A stretch of DNA of 64,000 nt from Nocardioides sp. BGMRC 2183 (GTDB lineage: Bacteria; Actinomycetota; Actinomycetes; Propionibacteriales; Nocardioidaceae). This document shows positions 37,140 to 46,230 of this stretch, piece after piece. The DNA lies in contig VSSA01000010.1 in assembly GCA_008123405.1 (NCBI GenBank), forward strand, positions 62,001-126,000, read 5' to 3'. The position numbers and the translations under genes were made by a program. The notes below the pieces were generated by a model. The model was given only the letters and a program-made list of their open reading frames with translations, ran no database searches and was not told the origin of the DNA. The first letter of the stretch is position 1; each line of letters opens with the position of its first letter.

Positions 37140-38048
37140 ATGCCGAGAATGAGTGCTCCTCACCGCCGACGCGTTCCCGTCCCCGATCTGGAAGGCCGTC
37201 AGGTGCTGATCACCGGCGCGGCCAGCGGCATCGGCCGAGCGGTCGCAGAATCGGCCGCCGCACAGGGCGCCACGGTCCATCTCACCGACGTGCGAGAGGC
37301 CTCGCTGGCGGCCGTGGCGGCGCGGATCGCCGACGCCGGCGGCCGGGTGGGTACGGCGCACCCGGCCGACGTCGCACGCGCCGAGGACGTGCACGACCTG
37401 GCGGTCGAGGTGGCACGGACGGCCGGCGCGATGGATGTGATCGCGAACGTCGCGGGCATCGCCGTGTGGGGCACGGTCCGGGGGATGGAGCAGGAGGACT
37501 GGCGCCGACTGGTCGAGGTGAACCTGATGGGCCCGATCCATGTGATCACCGAGTTCGTCCCGAGCATGATCGATGCCGGCCGCGGCGGCCATTTGGTCAA
37601 CGTCTCCTCGGCCGCCGGGATCATCGGGATGCCGTGGCATGCGGCCTACAGCGCCGGGAAGTTCGGACTGCGGGGTGTCTCGGAGGTGCTCCGCTTCGAC
37701 CTGCGCCGCCATGGGATCGGGGTCAGCCTGGTCTGCCCGGGTGCGGTGGACACCGGGCTGGTCGACACCATTCGGGTCGCCGGGGTGGCCGAGCAGAGCC
37801 CCCGCTTCCGCAAGGCGCGCGCGCATTTCCGGCGTGGCGCGGTCAGCCCCGAGCACGCCGCCGCGGCGATCTGGCGCGGGGTGCGACGCAACCGCTACTG
37901 GGTCTACACCTCACCCGACATCAGGTTCGCCCACTGGGGGCAGCGCTACCTGCCGTGGGGGTACGACGTGGCGATGCGGGCCTTGAACGCGGGGGCGAAC
38001 CGGGCCCTGCCCGAGGTCGAGCTGGCCCGGCGGGAGGACCTGCGATGA
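37140..38048 (+). CDS. Short-chain dehydrogenase/reductase
   Basis: A 302-residue classical SDR. The NAD(P) motif TGAASGIG is at residues 25-32, the structural NVAG at about 109, the catalytic Ser in VNVSSAAG, and the active-site YSAGK. A C-terminal extension of about 50 residues (RRNRYWVYTSPDIRF) is typical of membrane-associated actinobacterial SDRs. Asp in the VHLTDVRE position after strand 2 suggests NAD preference. Substrate is unknown. It overlaps the CMD-like gene by 4 nt. Alternative ATG at 37149. No ribosome-binding site is obvious before either. Confidence 0.88.
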   Translation: MPRMSAPHRRRVPVPDLEGRQVLITGAASGIGRAVAESAAAQGATVHLTDVREASLAAVAARIADAGGRVGTAHPADVARAEDVHDLAVEVARTAGAMDVIANVAGIAVWGTVRGMEQEDWRRLVEVNLMGPIHVITEFVPSMIDAGRGGHLVNVSSAAGIIGMPWHAAYSAGKFGLRGVSEVLRFDLRRHGIGVSLVCPGAVDTGLVDTIRVAGVAEQSPRFRKARAHFRRGAVSPEHAAAAIWRGVRRNRYWVYTSPDIRFAHWGQRYLPWGYDVAMRALNAGANRALPEVELARREDLR

Positions 38049-38602
38049 GTCTCCCGGGGACGAGCCGGGTGGAGCCCGGCGGGTGGCGCGAGGTCGGTCC
38101 GGCGATCGGTCTCTTCTCCCGGATCGCCGGCCGGGTGCAGGGCACGGAGCCACCCCGGGTCTTCCTGACCCTCGGCCGGCACCGGCGGCTCTTCTGGGGG
38201 TGGCTGCACTTCGCCGGACGCCTGATGCCCGGCGGGCGACTGGCCCGACGGGAGGCGGAGCTGGTCATCTTGCGGGTCGCCGCGCGGCTCCGCTCGGAGT
38301 ACGAGCTGGTCCAGCACCGGCGCCTGGGCGCGCGGGCCGGGCTGACCGCGGCGGAGGTGGCGGCGGCCGAGGACGCGGACACCGAGCCGCCGGGCAGTCT
38401 CTCCGCCCGGGAGTTGGCGGCGCTGCGGGCAGCGGACGAGATCGTCGCGGGCCAGGACCTCTCCGACCTGCTGTGGGCCGAGCTCGGCCGCCTGATGGAC
38501 GAGCAGGAACGGATCGAGTTGGTGATGTTGATCGGCCACTACGCGATGCTGGCCACCGTGCTGCGGACGCTGCGCGTCGCTCCGGACTCACCGACCGGCT
38601 GA
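38045..38602 (+). CDS. Carboxymuconolactone decarboxylase (AhpD-fold) family protein lacking the usual Cys
   Basis: A 185-residue AhpD-fold protein. The conserved helix pair reads ELVILRVAARLRSEYELVQH, then RLGARAGLTAAEVAA. In active relatives the equivalent of RLRSEYEL is usually CGSEYEW with a reactive Cys; here that Cys is missing while the Glu and His remain. The peroxidase-type chemistry of AhpD is therefore unlikely. It is translationally coupled to the SDR gene, suggesting a shared small-molecule substrate. The upstream extension of the frame overlaps the SDR and is rejected. Confidence 0.82.
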   Translation: MSLPGTSRVEPGGWREVGPAIGLFSRIAGRVQGTEPPRVFLTLGRHRRLFWGWLHFAGRLMPGGRLARREAELVILRVAARLRSEYELVQHRRLGARAGLTAAEVAAAEDADTEPPGSLSARELAALRAADEIVAGQDLSDLLWAELGRLMDEQERIELVMLIGHYAMLATVLRTLRVAPDSPTG

Positions 38603-38654
38603 GCGCCGCACGAGCGGCAGCCCGAGCGGCAGCAGGGCTGTCGGCGGCGGGTCG

Positions 38655-38660
38655 TAGGCT
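38655..38660 (+). promoter_or_regulatory. Probable -10 element for uvrB, leaderless arrangement
   Basis: TAGGCT ends 6 nt before the ATG at 38667. The same hexamer and gap occur before the PAC2 gene. No LexA-type box was recognised. Confidence 0.5.
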
Positions 38661-38666
38661 CGATGC

Positions 38667-40799
38667 ATGCGTCCGGTCACCGATCTCGAACGTCGCGTCG
38701 CCCCTTTCCGTGTCGAGTCGGAGTTCCAGCCTTCAGGTGACCAGCCTGCCGCCATCGCGGAGATCGCCCGGCGCCTCGAGGCGGGGACCGACGACGTGGT
38801 CCTGTTGGGCGCCACCGGCACCGGCAAGACCGCGACCGTCGCCTGGGTGGCCGAGCAGGTGCAGCGGCCGCTGCTGGTGCTGCAGCCCAACAAGACGCTC
38901 GCCGCCCAGTTCGCCAACGAGCTGCGCCAGCTCTTCCCGAAGAACGCGATCGAGTACTTCGTCAGCTACTACGACTACTACCAGCCCGAGGCCTACGTCC
39001 CGCAGACGGACACCTACATCGAGAAGGACTCCTCGATCAACGAGGAGGTCGAGCGGCTGCGCCACTCCGCGACCAACTCGCTGCTCACCCGACGCGACGT
39101 GATCGTGGTGTCGACGGTCTCCTGCATCTACGGCCTGGGCACCCCGCAGGAGTACGTCGACCGCGTGGTGCGACTGCGGGTCGGGGAGGAGCACGACCGC
39201 GACTCGGTGCTGCGTCGGCTCGTGGAGATCCAATACACCCGCAACGACCTCTCCTTCACCCGCGGCACCTTCCGGGTGCGCGGCGACACCCTGGAGATCT
39301 TCCCGGTCTACGAAGAGCTGGCGGTGCGGATCGAGTTCTTCGGCGACGAGATCGAGCGGCTGATGACCCTGCACCCGGTGACCGGCGAGGTGATCACCGA
39401 GGACGCCGAGCTCTACATCTTCCCGGCCAGCCACTACATCGCCGGTCCCGAGCGGATGGAGCGGGCCATCCGCGGGATCGAGGCCGAGCTCGCCGAGCAG
39501 CTGGCCACCTTCGAGCGGCAGGGCAAGATGCTGGAGGCGCAGCGGCTGCGGATGCGGACGACGTACGACATCGAGATGATGCGCCAGGTCGGCTCCTGCT
39601 CGGGCATCGAGAACTACTCGATGCACATGGACGGCCGCAACCGGGGGAGCGCCCCCAACACCTTGATCGACTATTTCCCCGAGGACTTCCTGCTCGTCAT
39701 CGACGAGTCCCACGTGGCGGTGCCGCAGATCGGTGGCATGTACGAAGGCGACATGTCCCGCAAACGCAACCTCGTCGACCACGGCTTCCGGCTGCCGAGC
39801 GCGATGGACAACCGACCGCTGCGCTGGGAGGAGTTCCTGGAGCGGATCGGCCAGACCGTCTACCTCTCCGCCACCCCCGGCGACTACGAGCTGGACAAGG
39901 TGCAGGGCGACGTCGTCGAGCAGATCATCCGGCCCACCGGACTGGTCGACCCCGAGGTGGTGGTCAAGCCCACCAAGGGGCAGATCGACGACCTGATCGG
40001 CGAGATCCGCGCCCGCACCGAGCGGGAGGAGCGGGTCCTGGTCACCACGCTGACCAAGAAGATGTCCGAGGACCTCACCGACTACCTCCTCGACGCCGGG
40101 ATCCGCACTCGCTACCTGCACTCGGAGGTGGACACGCTCAAGCGGATCGAGCTGCTGCGCGACCTGCGACTCGGTGCCTACGACGTCCTGGTCGGCATCA
40201 ACCTGCTCCGCGAGGGCCTGGACCTCCCCGAGGTCTCGCTGGTCGCCATCCTGGATGCCGACAAGGAGGGCTTCCTGCGCTCGGACAAGTCGCTGATCCA
40301 GACCATCGGACGCGCCGCGCGCAACGTGTCGGGCCAGGTGCACATGTACGCCGACAAGGTCACGCCTTCGATGGAGTCGGCCATCGAGGAGACGAACCGC
40401 CGGCGCGAGAAGCAGATCGCCTACAACACCGAGCGCGGGATCGACCCGCAGCCGCTGCGCAAGAAGATCGCCGACATCACCGAGATGCTGGCTCGTGAGG
40501 ACGAGACCACCCAGGAGCTGCTGCAGACCTGGGCCGACGTCGGTCAGCAGGGGCGGGCCGGCGGGGTGAAGGCCAGTAAGGGCGCGCCGACGCCGGCGCT
40601 GCGTTCGACCGATGTCGGCACACACAGCAAGGAGCTCGCCGGGATGCCGAGCTCGGACCTGGCCGCCTTGATCCAGGACCTCACCGACCAGATGAAGGCC
40701 GCTGCCGGCGAGCTCCAGTTCGAGCTCGCCGCCCGCCTCAGGGACGAGATCGGTGAGCTCAAGAAGGAGCTCCGCCAGATGATGGCCGCGACCAAGTAG
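38667..40799 (+). CDS. uvrB: Excinuclease ABC subunit UvrB
   Basis: A 710-residue nucleotide excision repair helicase-like subunit that verifies damage delivered by UvrA and recruits UvrC. Walker A GATGTGKT is at residues 48-55. The beta-hairpin region reads [20 protein letters not shown]. The DEAD-type box is VIDESH, and helicase motif VI is IGRAARN. The C-terminal UVR motif for UvrC binding (residues about 660-705) ends with [15 protein letters not shown]. Length is normal. A terminator hairpin follows. Confidence 0.98.
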   Translation: MRPVTDLERRVAPFRVESEFQPSGDQPAAIAEIARRLEAGTDDVVLLGATGTGKTATVAWVAEQVQRPLLVLQPNKTLAAQFANELRQLFPKNAIEYFVSYYDYYQPEAYVPQTDTYIEKDSSINEEVERLRHSATNSLLTRRDVIVVSTVSCIYGLGTPQEYVDRVVRLRVGEEHDRDSVLRRLVEIQYTRNDLSFTRGTFRVRGDTLEIFPVYEELAVRIEFFGDEIERLMTLHPVTGEVITEDAELYIFPASHYIAGPERMERAIRGIEAELAEQLATFERQGKMLEAQRLRMRTTYDIEMMRQVGSCSGIENYSMHMDGRNRGSAPNTLIDYFPEDFLLVIDESHVAVPQIGGMYEGDMSRKRNLVDHGFRLPSAMDNRPLRWEEFLERIGQTVYLSATPGDYELDKVQGDVVEQIIRPTGLVDPEVVVKPTKGQIDDLIGEIRARTEREERVLVTTLTKKMSEDLTDYLLDAGIRTRYLHSEVDTLKRIELLRDLRLGAYDVLVGINLLREGLDLPEVSLVAILDADKEGFLRSDKSLIQTIGRAARNVSGQVHMYADKVTPSMESAIEETNRRREKQIAYNTERGIDPQPLRKKIADITEMLAREDETTQELLQTWADVGQQGRAGGVKASKGAPTPALRSTDVGTHSKELAGMPSSDLAALIQDLTDQMKAAAGELQFELAARLRDEIGELKKELRQMMAATK

Positions 40800-40807
40800 G
40801 TCGGGTC

Positions 40808-40829
40808 TCCCGCCGGTTCGCGGGCGGGG
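40808..40829 (+). terminator. Terminator hairpin after uvrB
   Basis: CCCGCC (40809-40814) pairs with GGCGGG (40823-40828) across an 8-nt loop, 10 nt after the uvrB stop codon. No strong T tract follows. Confidence 0.6.
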
Positions 40830-41114
40830 TTCGAACGTTTGCGCGGGATGTGCGCGACGTCGCGTTGCGACACGCCCGAGCGATTTCACGAATCCTTTTC
40901 GTCTCTGCTGGTGCCGCCGTCCGTCGCGTCCTCGCAGGTCAGCGGGTTGATCGGGGTCGTCGGCGTCGCGGAGCGACCGCGTGCGACCTGCAGTGATCCT
41001 GAAAAAGATGCCGTCGGGGCGTGACCAGCAGCACATCCGGACCGTTGTCCCGATCGAGAGTCCGTCGACACCGGACGACCGCCCCGAGGGAGCTTGACGG
41101 GGGTGGTGGGGAAC
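40830..41114. other. Non-coding region between uvrB and mce operon 2
   Basis: No convincing ORF is present. The region holds a 12-nt palindrome CGCGACGTCGCG (40853-40864). It also has a larger foldable segment in which GCAGGTC (40934-40940) can pair with GACCTGC (40985-40991), enclosing GGTCG/CGACC. It may contain the distal promoter of the operon or a small RNA; nothing specific is recognised. Confidence 0.3.
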
Positions 41115-41128
41115 GAGAACACGTTCTA
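41115..41128. promoter_or_regulatory. KstR-type operator upstream of mce operon 2
   Basis: GAGAACACGTTCTA matches TnnAACnnGTTnnA at all but the first base. It overlaps a good -10 hexamer TAATAT (41127-41132) placed 35 nt before the GTG start, so bound KstR would block transcription. Confidence 0.8.
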
Positions 41129-41132
41129 ATAT
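41127..41132 (+). promoter_or_regulatory. Probable -10 element of mce operon 2
   Basis: TAATAT overlaps the KstR box. It predicts a short 5' UTR of about 30 nt that contains the GGGGAGG ribosome-binding site. Confidence 0.5.
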
Positions 41133-41167
41133 GCCGCGGTGTCGAGCTAGCAAGGGGAGGTGCGGAC

Positions 41168-41941
41168 GTGGCGTTCAACGCCGTCTCGGTGATCCGCGGA
41201 CCCGGTGAGATCGCGGTCATGGTCGTCGAGGTGACCAAGCGGATCTTCACCCGGCCGTTCCAGGTCCGGGAGTTCTTGGAGCAGGCGTGGTTCGTCACGA
41301 GTGTGACGCTGCTGCCGACGATCCTGGTGTCGATCCCGTTCGGTGCGGTGATCTCGCTGCAGGTCGGCAACCTGACCGGGCAACTCGGTGCCCAGTCGTT
41401 CGCGGGCGCTACCGCGGTGCTGGCCACGGTGCGGGAGGCGGCACCGATGGCCGCCGCGATGATCATCGCCGGTGCAGCCGGGTCGGCGATCTGCTCCGAC
41501 ATGGGGGCGCGCAAGATCCGCGAGGAGATCGACGCCATGGAGGTGCTCGGCATCGATCCGCTCGAGCGTCTGGTCGCTCCCCGGGTGGTGGCGACCATGT
41601 TCGTGGCGCTGATGATCAACGGGATCGTGATCGGCGCCGGCATCGGCGGCGGATACTTCTTCACCGTCATCGTCCAGGGGGGCTCCGCAGGCGCCTTCCT
41701 CAACTCCTTCGCGGCGATGGCCTCGCTGCCGGACCTCTACATCTCGATGGTGAAGGCCCTGATCTTCGGCTGGCTGGCCGCGATCATCGGCGCCTACAAG
41801 GGCCTACGCGCCGGCGGCGGACCCAGCGGTGTCGGCCGGGCCGTCAACGAGTCGGTGATCATCGCCTTCATGGCGCTGTTCTTCCTCAACGCCGTGATCA
41901 CCGCGATCTACTTCCAGGTCGTCCCCCCGGCGGGGATCTGA
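41168..41941 (+). CDS. MlaE/YrbE-type permease A of mce operon 2 (YrbE4A-like)
   Basis: A 257-residue MlaE-family permease, first gene of the KstR-box-controlled Mce operon. It has REEIDAMEVLGIDPLERLVAPR as the conserved cytoplasmic loop and about six hydrophobic segments. The GTG at 41168 is chosen because GGGGAGG lies 8 nt upstream and the KstR box and -10 lie before it. The 49-codon upstream extension would run through the promoter. Operon structure and regulation match yrbE4A of the mycobacterial sterol importer. Confidence 0.94.
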   Translation: MAFNAVSVIRGPGEIAVMVVEVTKRIFTRPFQVREFLEQAWFVTSVTLLPTILVSIPFGAVISLQVGNLTGQLGAQSFAGATAVLATVREAAPMAAAMIIAGAAGSAICSDMGARKIREEIDAMEVLGIDPLERLVAPRVVATMFVALMINGIVIGAGIGGGYFFTVIVQGGSAGAFLNSFAAMASLPDLYISMVKALIFGWLAAIIGAYKGLRAGGGPSGVGRAVNESVIIAFMALFFLNAVITAIYFQVVPPAGI

Positions 41942-41950
41942 GGGGGAGCG

Positions 41951-42790
41951 ATGGCCACCATCACCACCGCCGCCAGCGAAGTCGTCAAGGCGCGGCGCCG
42001 CTCCCTGGAGGAGTACGGCGACCAGCTCCTCTTCTACGCCAAGGCACTGTTCTGGGTGCCGCGCACCATCAAGCGGTATCCGCGCGAGATCATGAACACG
42101 TTGGCCGAGGTCGCCTTCGGCGCCGGCGGCCTGAGCATGATCGCGGGCTCGGTCGGCGTCATCGCCTTCATGGCGTTCTTCGCCGGGACCGAGGTCGGCA
42201 TCCAGGGCTACGCCTCGCTCAGCCAGATCGGCGTCGCGAAGTTCAGCGCTTTCATCTCCGCCTACTTCAACACCCGCGAGGTGGCGCCGCTGGTCTCCGC
42301 GATCGCACTCGCGGCCACCGTCGGCTGCGGCTACACGGCACGGCTCGGCGCGATGCGGATCTCGGAGGAGATCGACGCGCTGGAGGTGATGGGCATCCCC
42401 TCGCTGCCGTTCCTGGTGACCAGCCGGATGATCGCTGCGTTCGTCGCGGTGATCCCGCTCTACATCGTGGCGCTCTGCGCCTCCTACCTCTCCCCGCGGC
42501 TGATCGTCACCCTGATCTACGGCCAGTCGGCGGGTACCTACGACCACTACTTCCTGCAGTTCCTGCCACCGATCGACATGCTCTGGTCGTTCTTCAAGCT
42601 GCTCTTTCTCGCGGTCGCGGTGATCTTGATCCACTGCTACTACGGCTACACCGCCTCCGGCGGGCCCGCAGGCGTGGGCCGGGCAGTAGGGCGCGCGATC
42701 AGGACCAGCATCGTGACGATCGTCGTAGCCGACTTCTTCTTGAGCTTCGCGATCTGGGGCTCGACGACGACGGTGAGGATCACCGGCTAA
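41951..42790 (+). CDS. MlaE/YrbE-type permease B of mce operon 2 (YrbE4B-like)
   Basis: A 279-residue MlaE-family permease. It begins with a cytoplasmic segment, then hydrophobic helices. The loop SEEIDALEVMGIPSLPFLVTSR and the late GPAGVGRAVGRAIRTS are family hallmarks. It starts 9 nt after the first permease with GGGGGAG upstream. Its TAA stop overlaps the ATG of the MceA gene by one nt. It forms the second half of the membrane channel with YrbE A. Confidence 0.94.
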   Translation: MATITTAASEVVKARRRSLEEYGDQLLFYAKALFWVPRTIKRYPREIMNTLAEVAFGAGGLSMIAGSVGVIAFMAFFAGTEVGIQGYASLSQIGVAKFSAFISAYFNTREVAPLVSAIALAATVGCGYTARLGAMRISEEIDALEVMGIPSLPFLVTSRMIAAFVAVIPLYIVALCASYLSPRLIVTLIYGQSAGTYDHYFLQFLPPIDMLWSFFKLLFLAVAVILIHCYYGYTASGGPAGVGRAVGRAIRTSIVTIVVADFFLSFAIWGSTTTVRITG

Positions 42791-44115
42791 TGCTCGTCAA
42801 CATCCACCACGACTCCACCAAGGAGCACAACCGGCTGCTCGTCGCCGGTGTCGCCTTCCTGACCGCGATCGCCCTGCTGATCTGGCTGTCGATCGCGATC
42901 TACAACAAGGAGTTCGACAGGGTCACCTGGGTGACCGTGAAGGCCGATCGCGCCGGACTCCAGTTGGCCAAGTTCGGTGACGTCCGGATCAACGGGGCCC
43001 TCGTCGGTCAGGTGCGGGAGGTGACCCAGGACGGTCAGGAGGCAGAGATCCGGCTGGCCCTCGAGCCGGACGCCGCCGAGGCCATCCCGTCCAACATCAC
43101 CGTCGAGATCATGCCGACCACGCTGTTCGGTCAGAAGTTCGTGTCCCTGGTGCGGCCCGACGTCCCGTCCGAGACCGCCATCGCCGACGGTGACGTGATC
43201 GCCTCGGACCGGGTCACCACCAACGTCGAGCTGAGCAGGATCCTCGCCGACCTGTTCCCGGTGTTGCGCGCCGTGCGGCCAGCGGACCTGAACGCCACCC
43301 TCAACGCGTTGGCGACCGCCCTGTCGGGTCGCGGCGACGAGATCGGCCAGACGATGGACCAGTTGGGCGGTTACGTCGAGGCGATCGACGACCACCTGCC
43401 GACCCTGCGCCAGGACCTGGTCGAGCTCGCCGACGTCGCCGACGCCTACGACCTGGCGGCTCCGGACCTGCTCGACACCTTGGCCAACGTGACCGTGACC
43501 AGCAAGACGATCGTGCAGAAGAAGCGTGAGCTGGACACCTTCTTCTCCGATCTCGGCGGGCTGGCCGATGTGGCGACCCGGGTTCTCGCGGACAACGAGC
43601 AGAACCTGATCCGGACCGGTGAGCTCACCGAGCCGGTGCTGGCGCTGCTGGCCGAGTACTCCCCGGAATTCCCGTGCCTGATCAAGGGCGCCGCCCGTTA
43701 TGCCCCGATCCTCTCCAAGACCTTCGAAGGAAACGTGGTCAAGCAGTACATCGAACTCGGTACACCGCAGTACCGCGCTTTCGACGAGCGCGACACCCCG
43801 GTCTACGGCGAGGTCGGCCACGGTCCGTGGTGCGCCGGGCTGCCGGACTTCAAGGTGCCGGCCGACCCGCACCCGTTGGACCAGGGCTGGGATCTCGACG
43901 AGAACCCCCCGACCAGCTCGATCCCGAACCTGGGTCTGTTCGACCCGATCTCGGACGGCGGGGTGGACAGCGGGCTCGCGGGCTCCGAGGCCGAGCAGAC
44001 CATCGTGAACGCGCTGCTCGCCTCGCAGAGTGGTGAGGATCCGGCAAGCTACGGCTCGCTCGGCAGCCTGCTCTACGGACCCCTGGTCCGCGAGGGCAAG
44101 GAGGTGTCGGGATGA
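42790..44115 (+). CDS. Mce family protein, subunit A of operon 2 (Mce4A-like)
   Basis: A 441-residue Mce subunit. The N-terminal helix lies at about 17-36 and the MCE domain at about 42-120, with LAKFGDVRINGALVGQV and LFGQKFVSLVRP. A long helical domain follows. The C-terminal region has the MceA-specific PCLIKGAARYAPIL and HGPWCAGLPD, with paired cysteines. In mycobacteria Mce4A is needed for sterol uptake. The open frame reaches far upstream only as shadow sequence. The ATG at 42790 overlaps the previous stop. Its own stop overlaps the next ATG. Confidence 0.94.
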   Translation: MLVNIHHDSTKEHNRLLVAGVAFLTAIALLIWLSIAIYNKEFDRVTWVTVKADRAGLQLAKFGDVRINGALVGQVREVTQDGQEAEIRLALEPDAAEAIPSNITVEIMPTTLFGQKFVSLVRPDVPSETAIADGDVIASDRVTTNVELSRILADLFPVLRAVRPADLNATLNALATALSGRGDEIGQTMDQLGGYVEAIDDHLPTLRQDLVELADVADAYDLAAPDLLDTLANVTVTSKTIVQKKRELDTFFSDLGGLADVATRVLADNEQNLIRTGELTEPVLALLAEYSPEFPCLIKGAARYAPILSKTFEGNVVKQYIELGTPQYRAFDERDTPVYGEVGHGPWCAGLPDFKVPADPHPLDQGWDLDENPPTSSIPNLGLFDPISDGGVDSGLAGSEAEQTIVNALLASQSGEDPASYGSLGSLLYGPLVREGKEVSG

Positions 44116-45191
44116 GCAGGCGCAACAACGTCACCATCGCCGCGGCCGTCAAGCTGGGCATCTTCACCGTCATCTCGGTGCTCTGCACCGGCCTGCTCGC
44201 CGTGATCATGGGCAACATCGGGCTCGGCGGGGGCAAGGAGTACGCCGCGATCTTCACCAGCGCGACGATGCTGGAGAAGGGCGACGACGTCCGGATCGCC
44301 GGCGTGAGCGTCGGCGAGGTCCGCGACGTCGAGCACTACGACACGACGATGGCGAAGGTGAGCTTCCGCGTCGACTCCGACGTCGAGCTGACCGATGCGT
44401 CCCGGGCCGAGATCCGCTTCCTCAACCTGATCGGCGATCGCTACCTCGCGCTCGAAGAGGGCAGCGCCGGTGAGAGCGCGAGCGCGCTGGAGGCCGGCGA
44501 CACCATCGCGGTGGCCAACACCAAGCCGGCGTTGGACCTGACCGTCCTCTTCGACGGATTCAAGCCGCTCTTCCAGGCGCTGAGCCCGAAGCAGGTCAAC
44601 GAGCTGAGCATGAACCTGGTGCAGGTCCTGCAGGGCGAGGGCGGCACCGTCCGTGGACTACTGCAGCACACGGCATCGCTCACCAACACCCTGGCCGACC
44701 GGGACGCGTTGATCGGGGAGGTGATCACCAACCTCAGCGAGACCCTGGACACGGTGAACGACCGCCACGAGCAGTTGAGCACCTTGGTGATCGAGCTCAA
44801 GGACTGGATGACCGACCTCGCCAAGGACCGCGACACCCTCGGGTCCTCGCTGGACAACATCTCCGACCTCACCGTCACGGTCGCCGACCTGCTCGAGCAG
44901 GGCCGGCCGTTGATCAAGAAGGACATCGCGGCGCTCGACGACCTGGCCAGTCTGCTCAACAAGCCCGGGCAGCGCGCCGACATCATCGACCTGCTCAACC
45001 GGATGCCGGAGGTGATGTCGGACCAGACCCGGACCGGAACCTACGGCTCCTGGTACCAGTACTACATCTGCGGGATCTCGGCGAGCATCCGACTGCCGCT
45101 GATCGGGGACCAGCCGCTCATCAAGGAGATCCAGAAGTACATCAGCAAGTTCGAGCTGACCTCGACCGCAGAGAGGTGCCAGGACCGATGA
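44112..45191 (+). CDS. Mce family protein, subunit B of operon 2
   Basis: A 359-residue Mce subunit with an N-terminal helix, an MCE domain containing LEKGDDVRIAGVSVGEV and IGDRYLALEEG, and the MceB motif LFDGFKPLFQALSPKQVNELS. The C-terminal part ends with YQYYICGISASIRLP and a final Cys. It is coupled to MceA by ATGA. The stop is shared with a micro-ORF rather than directly with MceC, which breaks the usual tight packing. Confidence 0.93.
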   Translation: MSRRNNVTIAAAVKLGIFTVISVLCTGLLAVIMGNIGLGGGKEYAAIFTSATMLEKGDDVRIAGVSVGEVRDVEHYDTTMAKVSFRVDSDVELTDASRAEIRFLNLIGDRYLALEEGSAGESASALEAGDTIAVANTKPALDLTVLFDGFKPLFQALSPKQVNELSMNLVQVLQGEGGTVRGLLQHTASLTNTLADRDALIGEVITNLSETLDTVNDRHEQLSTLVIELKDWMTDLAKDRDTLGSSLDNISDLTVTVADLLEQGRPLIKKDIAALDDLASLLNKPGQRADIIDLLNRMPEVMSDQTRTGTYGSWYQYYICGISASIRLPLIGDQPLIKEIQKYISKFELTSTAERCQDR

Positions 45192-45253
45192 ACCACCCCA
45201 TGGACTTCTCCTCCGCTGCGCTCCTCCGAACAACTCCGCGGGGGGCCCGATGA
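45188..45253 (+). CDS. 21-codon micro-ORF bridging mceB and mceC of operon 2
   Basis: The ATG at 45188 overlaps the MceB stop and its own TGA overlaps the MceC ATG at 45250, so both junctions are ATGA. The encoded peptide is MNHPMDFSSAALLRTTPRGA plus Arg. The 62-nt unit is flanked by a 7-nt direct repeat, CCGATGA (45185-45191 and 45247-45253), as expected for an insertion or duplication that kept coupling intact. It may have no peptide function and simply pass ribosomes to MceC. Confidence 0.4.
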   Translation: MNHPMDFSSAALLRTTPRGAR

Positions 45254-46230
45254 CACGCAACAGCGATGCCCGGGTGCTGCGGCTCGGCGTGATCACCCTG
45301 GTGGTGATGGCGTTGATCTCGGCAGCCACCTTCAACCTCTCCAAGTTCCCCGGCTTCAAGGGCACCACGTACTACGCCGAGTTCAGCGACGCCAGCGGGA
45401 TCCACAAGGGCAACGTGGTCCAGGTCGGTGGAATCCGGGTCGGCCGGGTGACCGACGTACGACTGCAGGACTCCAAGGTGCTGGTGAAGTTCGAGATCGA
45501 CGGTGACGCCGAGGTCGGCAAGCAGAGCACCGCCTCGATCGACGTCTACAACCTCCTCGGCGAGAAGTACCTCAAGCTGGTGCCGGCCGGCGAGGGAGAA
45601 CTCGCTGCCGGCGGCACGATCCCGGTCGAGCGGACCGAGTCGGCCTACGACATCGTGGGTGCCTTCGGCGACCTGACCGAGACCACCGAGGCGATCGACA
45701 CCGACCAGCTGGTCGAGGCCCTCGACGTCGTCTCCGACACCGTCGACGAGGCCGCGCCGGAGATCCAGTCCTCCTTCGAGGGCATCGCTCGACTGTCGCG
45801 GACGGTGGCTTCGCGCGACGAGCAGCTGCAGACACTGTTGGACTCCTCGGCCGAGGTGAGCAAGGTGCTCTCGGCCCGCAGCGAGGACATCGTCGGGCTG
45901 ATGAAGAACAGCGATCTGGTCTTCCAGGAATTGCAGAAGCGTCGGCGGGCAGTCCACGACCTGCTGGTCAACGCCCGCACGATGGCCCGCGAGCTGAACG
46001 GTGTCGCGACCGACAACGCCGAGCAGATCGGCCCCGCGCTGGAGGAGGTCGACACCCTCACCACGATGCTGGTGGACAAGAAGAAGCAGTTGAAGGCGAC
46101 GCTGAAGGCGCTCGGTCCGTACGTCGAGATCCTCAGCAACATCCTCGGCACCGGTCCCTGGTTCGACGCCTACGCCGCCAACATCGCCGCGATCCCCACC
46201 GGTGAGTTCCTCCCGACGGTGACGGAGTGA
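45250..46230 (+). CDS. Mce family protein, subunit C of operon 2
   Basis: A 326-residue Mce subunit with an N-terminal helix (about 11-28), an MCE domain including IHKGNVVQVGGIRVGRV and LGEKYLKLVPAG, and a helical domain containing RSEDIVGLMKNSDLVFQEL. It ends with LSNILGTGPWFDAYAANI, the MceC-type terminus. It starts with ATG at 45250, which overlaps the stop of the micro-ORF. Confidence 0.93.
   Translation: MTRNSDARVLRLGVITLVVMALISAATFNLSKFPGFKGTTYYAEFSDASGIHKGNVVQVGGIRVGRVTDVRLQDSKVLVKFEIDGDAEVGKQSTASIDVYNLLGEKYLKLVPAGEGELAAGGTIPVERTESAYDIVGAFGDLTETTEAIDTDQLVEALDVVSDTVDEAAPEIQSSFEGIARLSRTVASRDEQLQTLLDSSAEVSKVLSARSEDIVGLMKNSDLVFQELQKRRRAVHDLLVNARTMARELNGVATDNAEQIGPALEEVDTLTTMLVDKKKQLKATLKALGPYVEILSNILGTGPWFDAYAANIAAIPTGEFLPTVTE

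Noticed and set aside
40826-40840. GGTTCGAAC resembling a tRNA T-loop
   Set aside because: No acceptor, D or anticodon stem can be drawn around it; it follows the uvrB terminator.
41287-42789. 500-codon upstream extension of the MceA frame in operon 2
   Set aside because: It overlaps two clear permease genes in another frame. The ATG at 42790, overlapping the previous stop, gives the normal MceA N-terminus.
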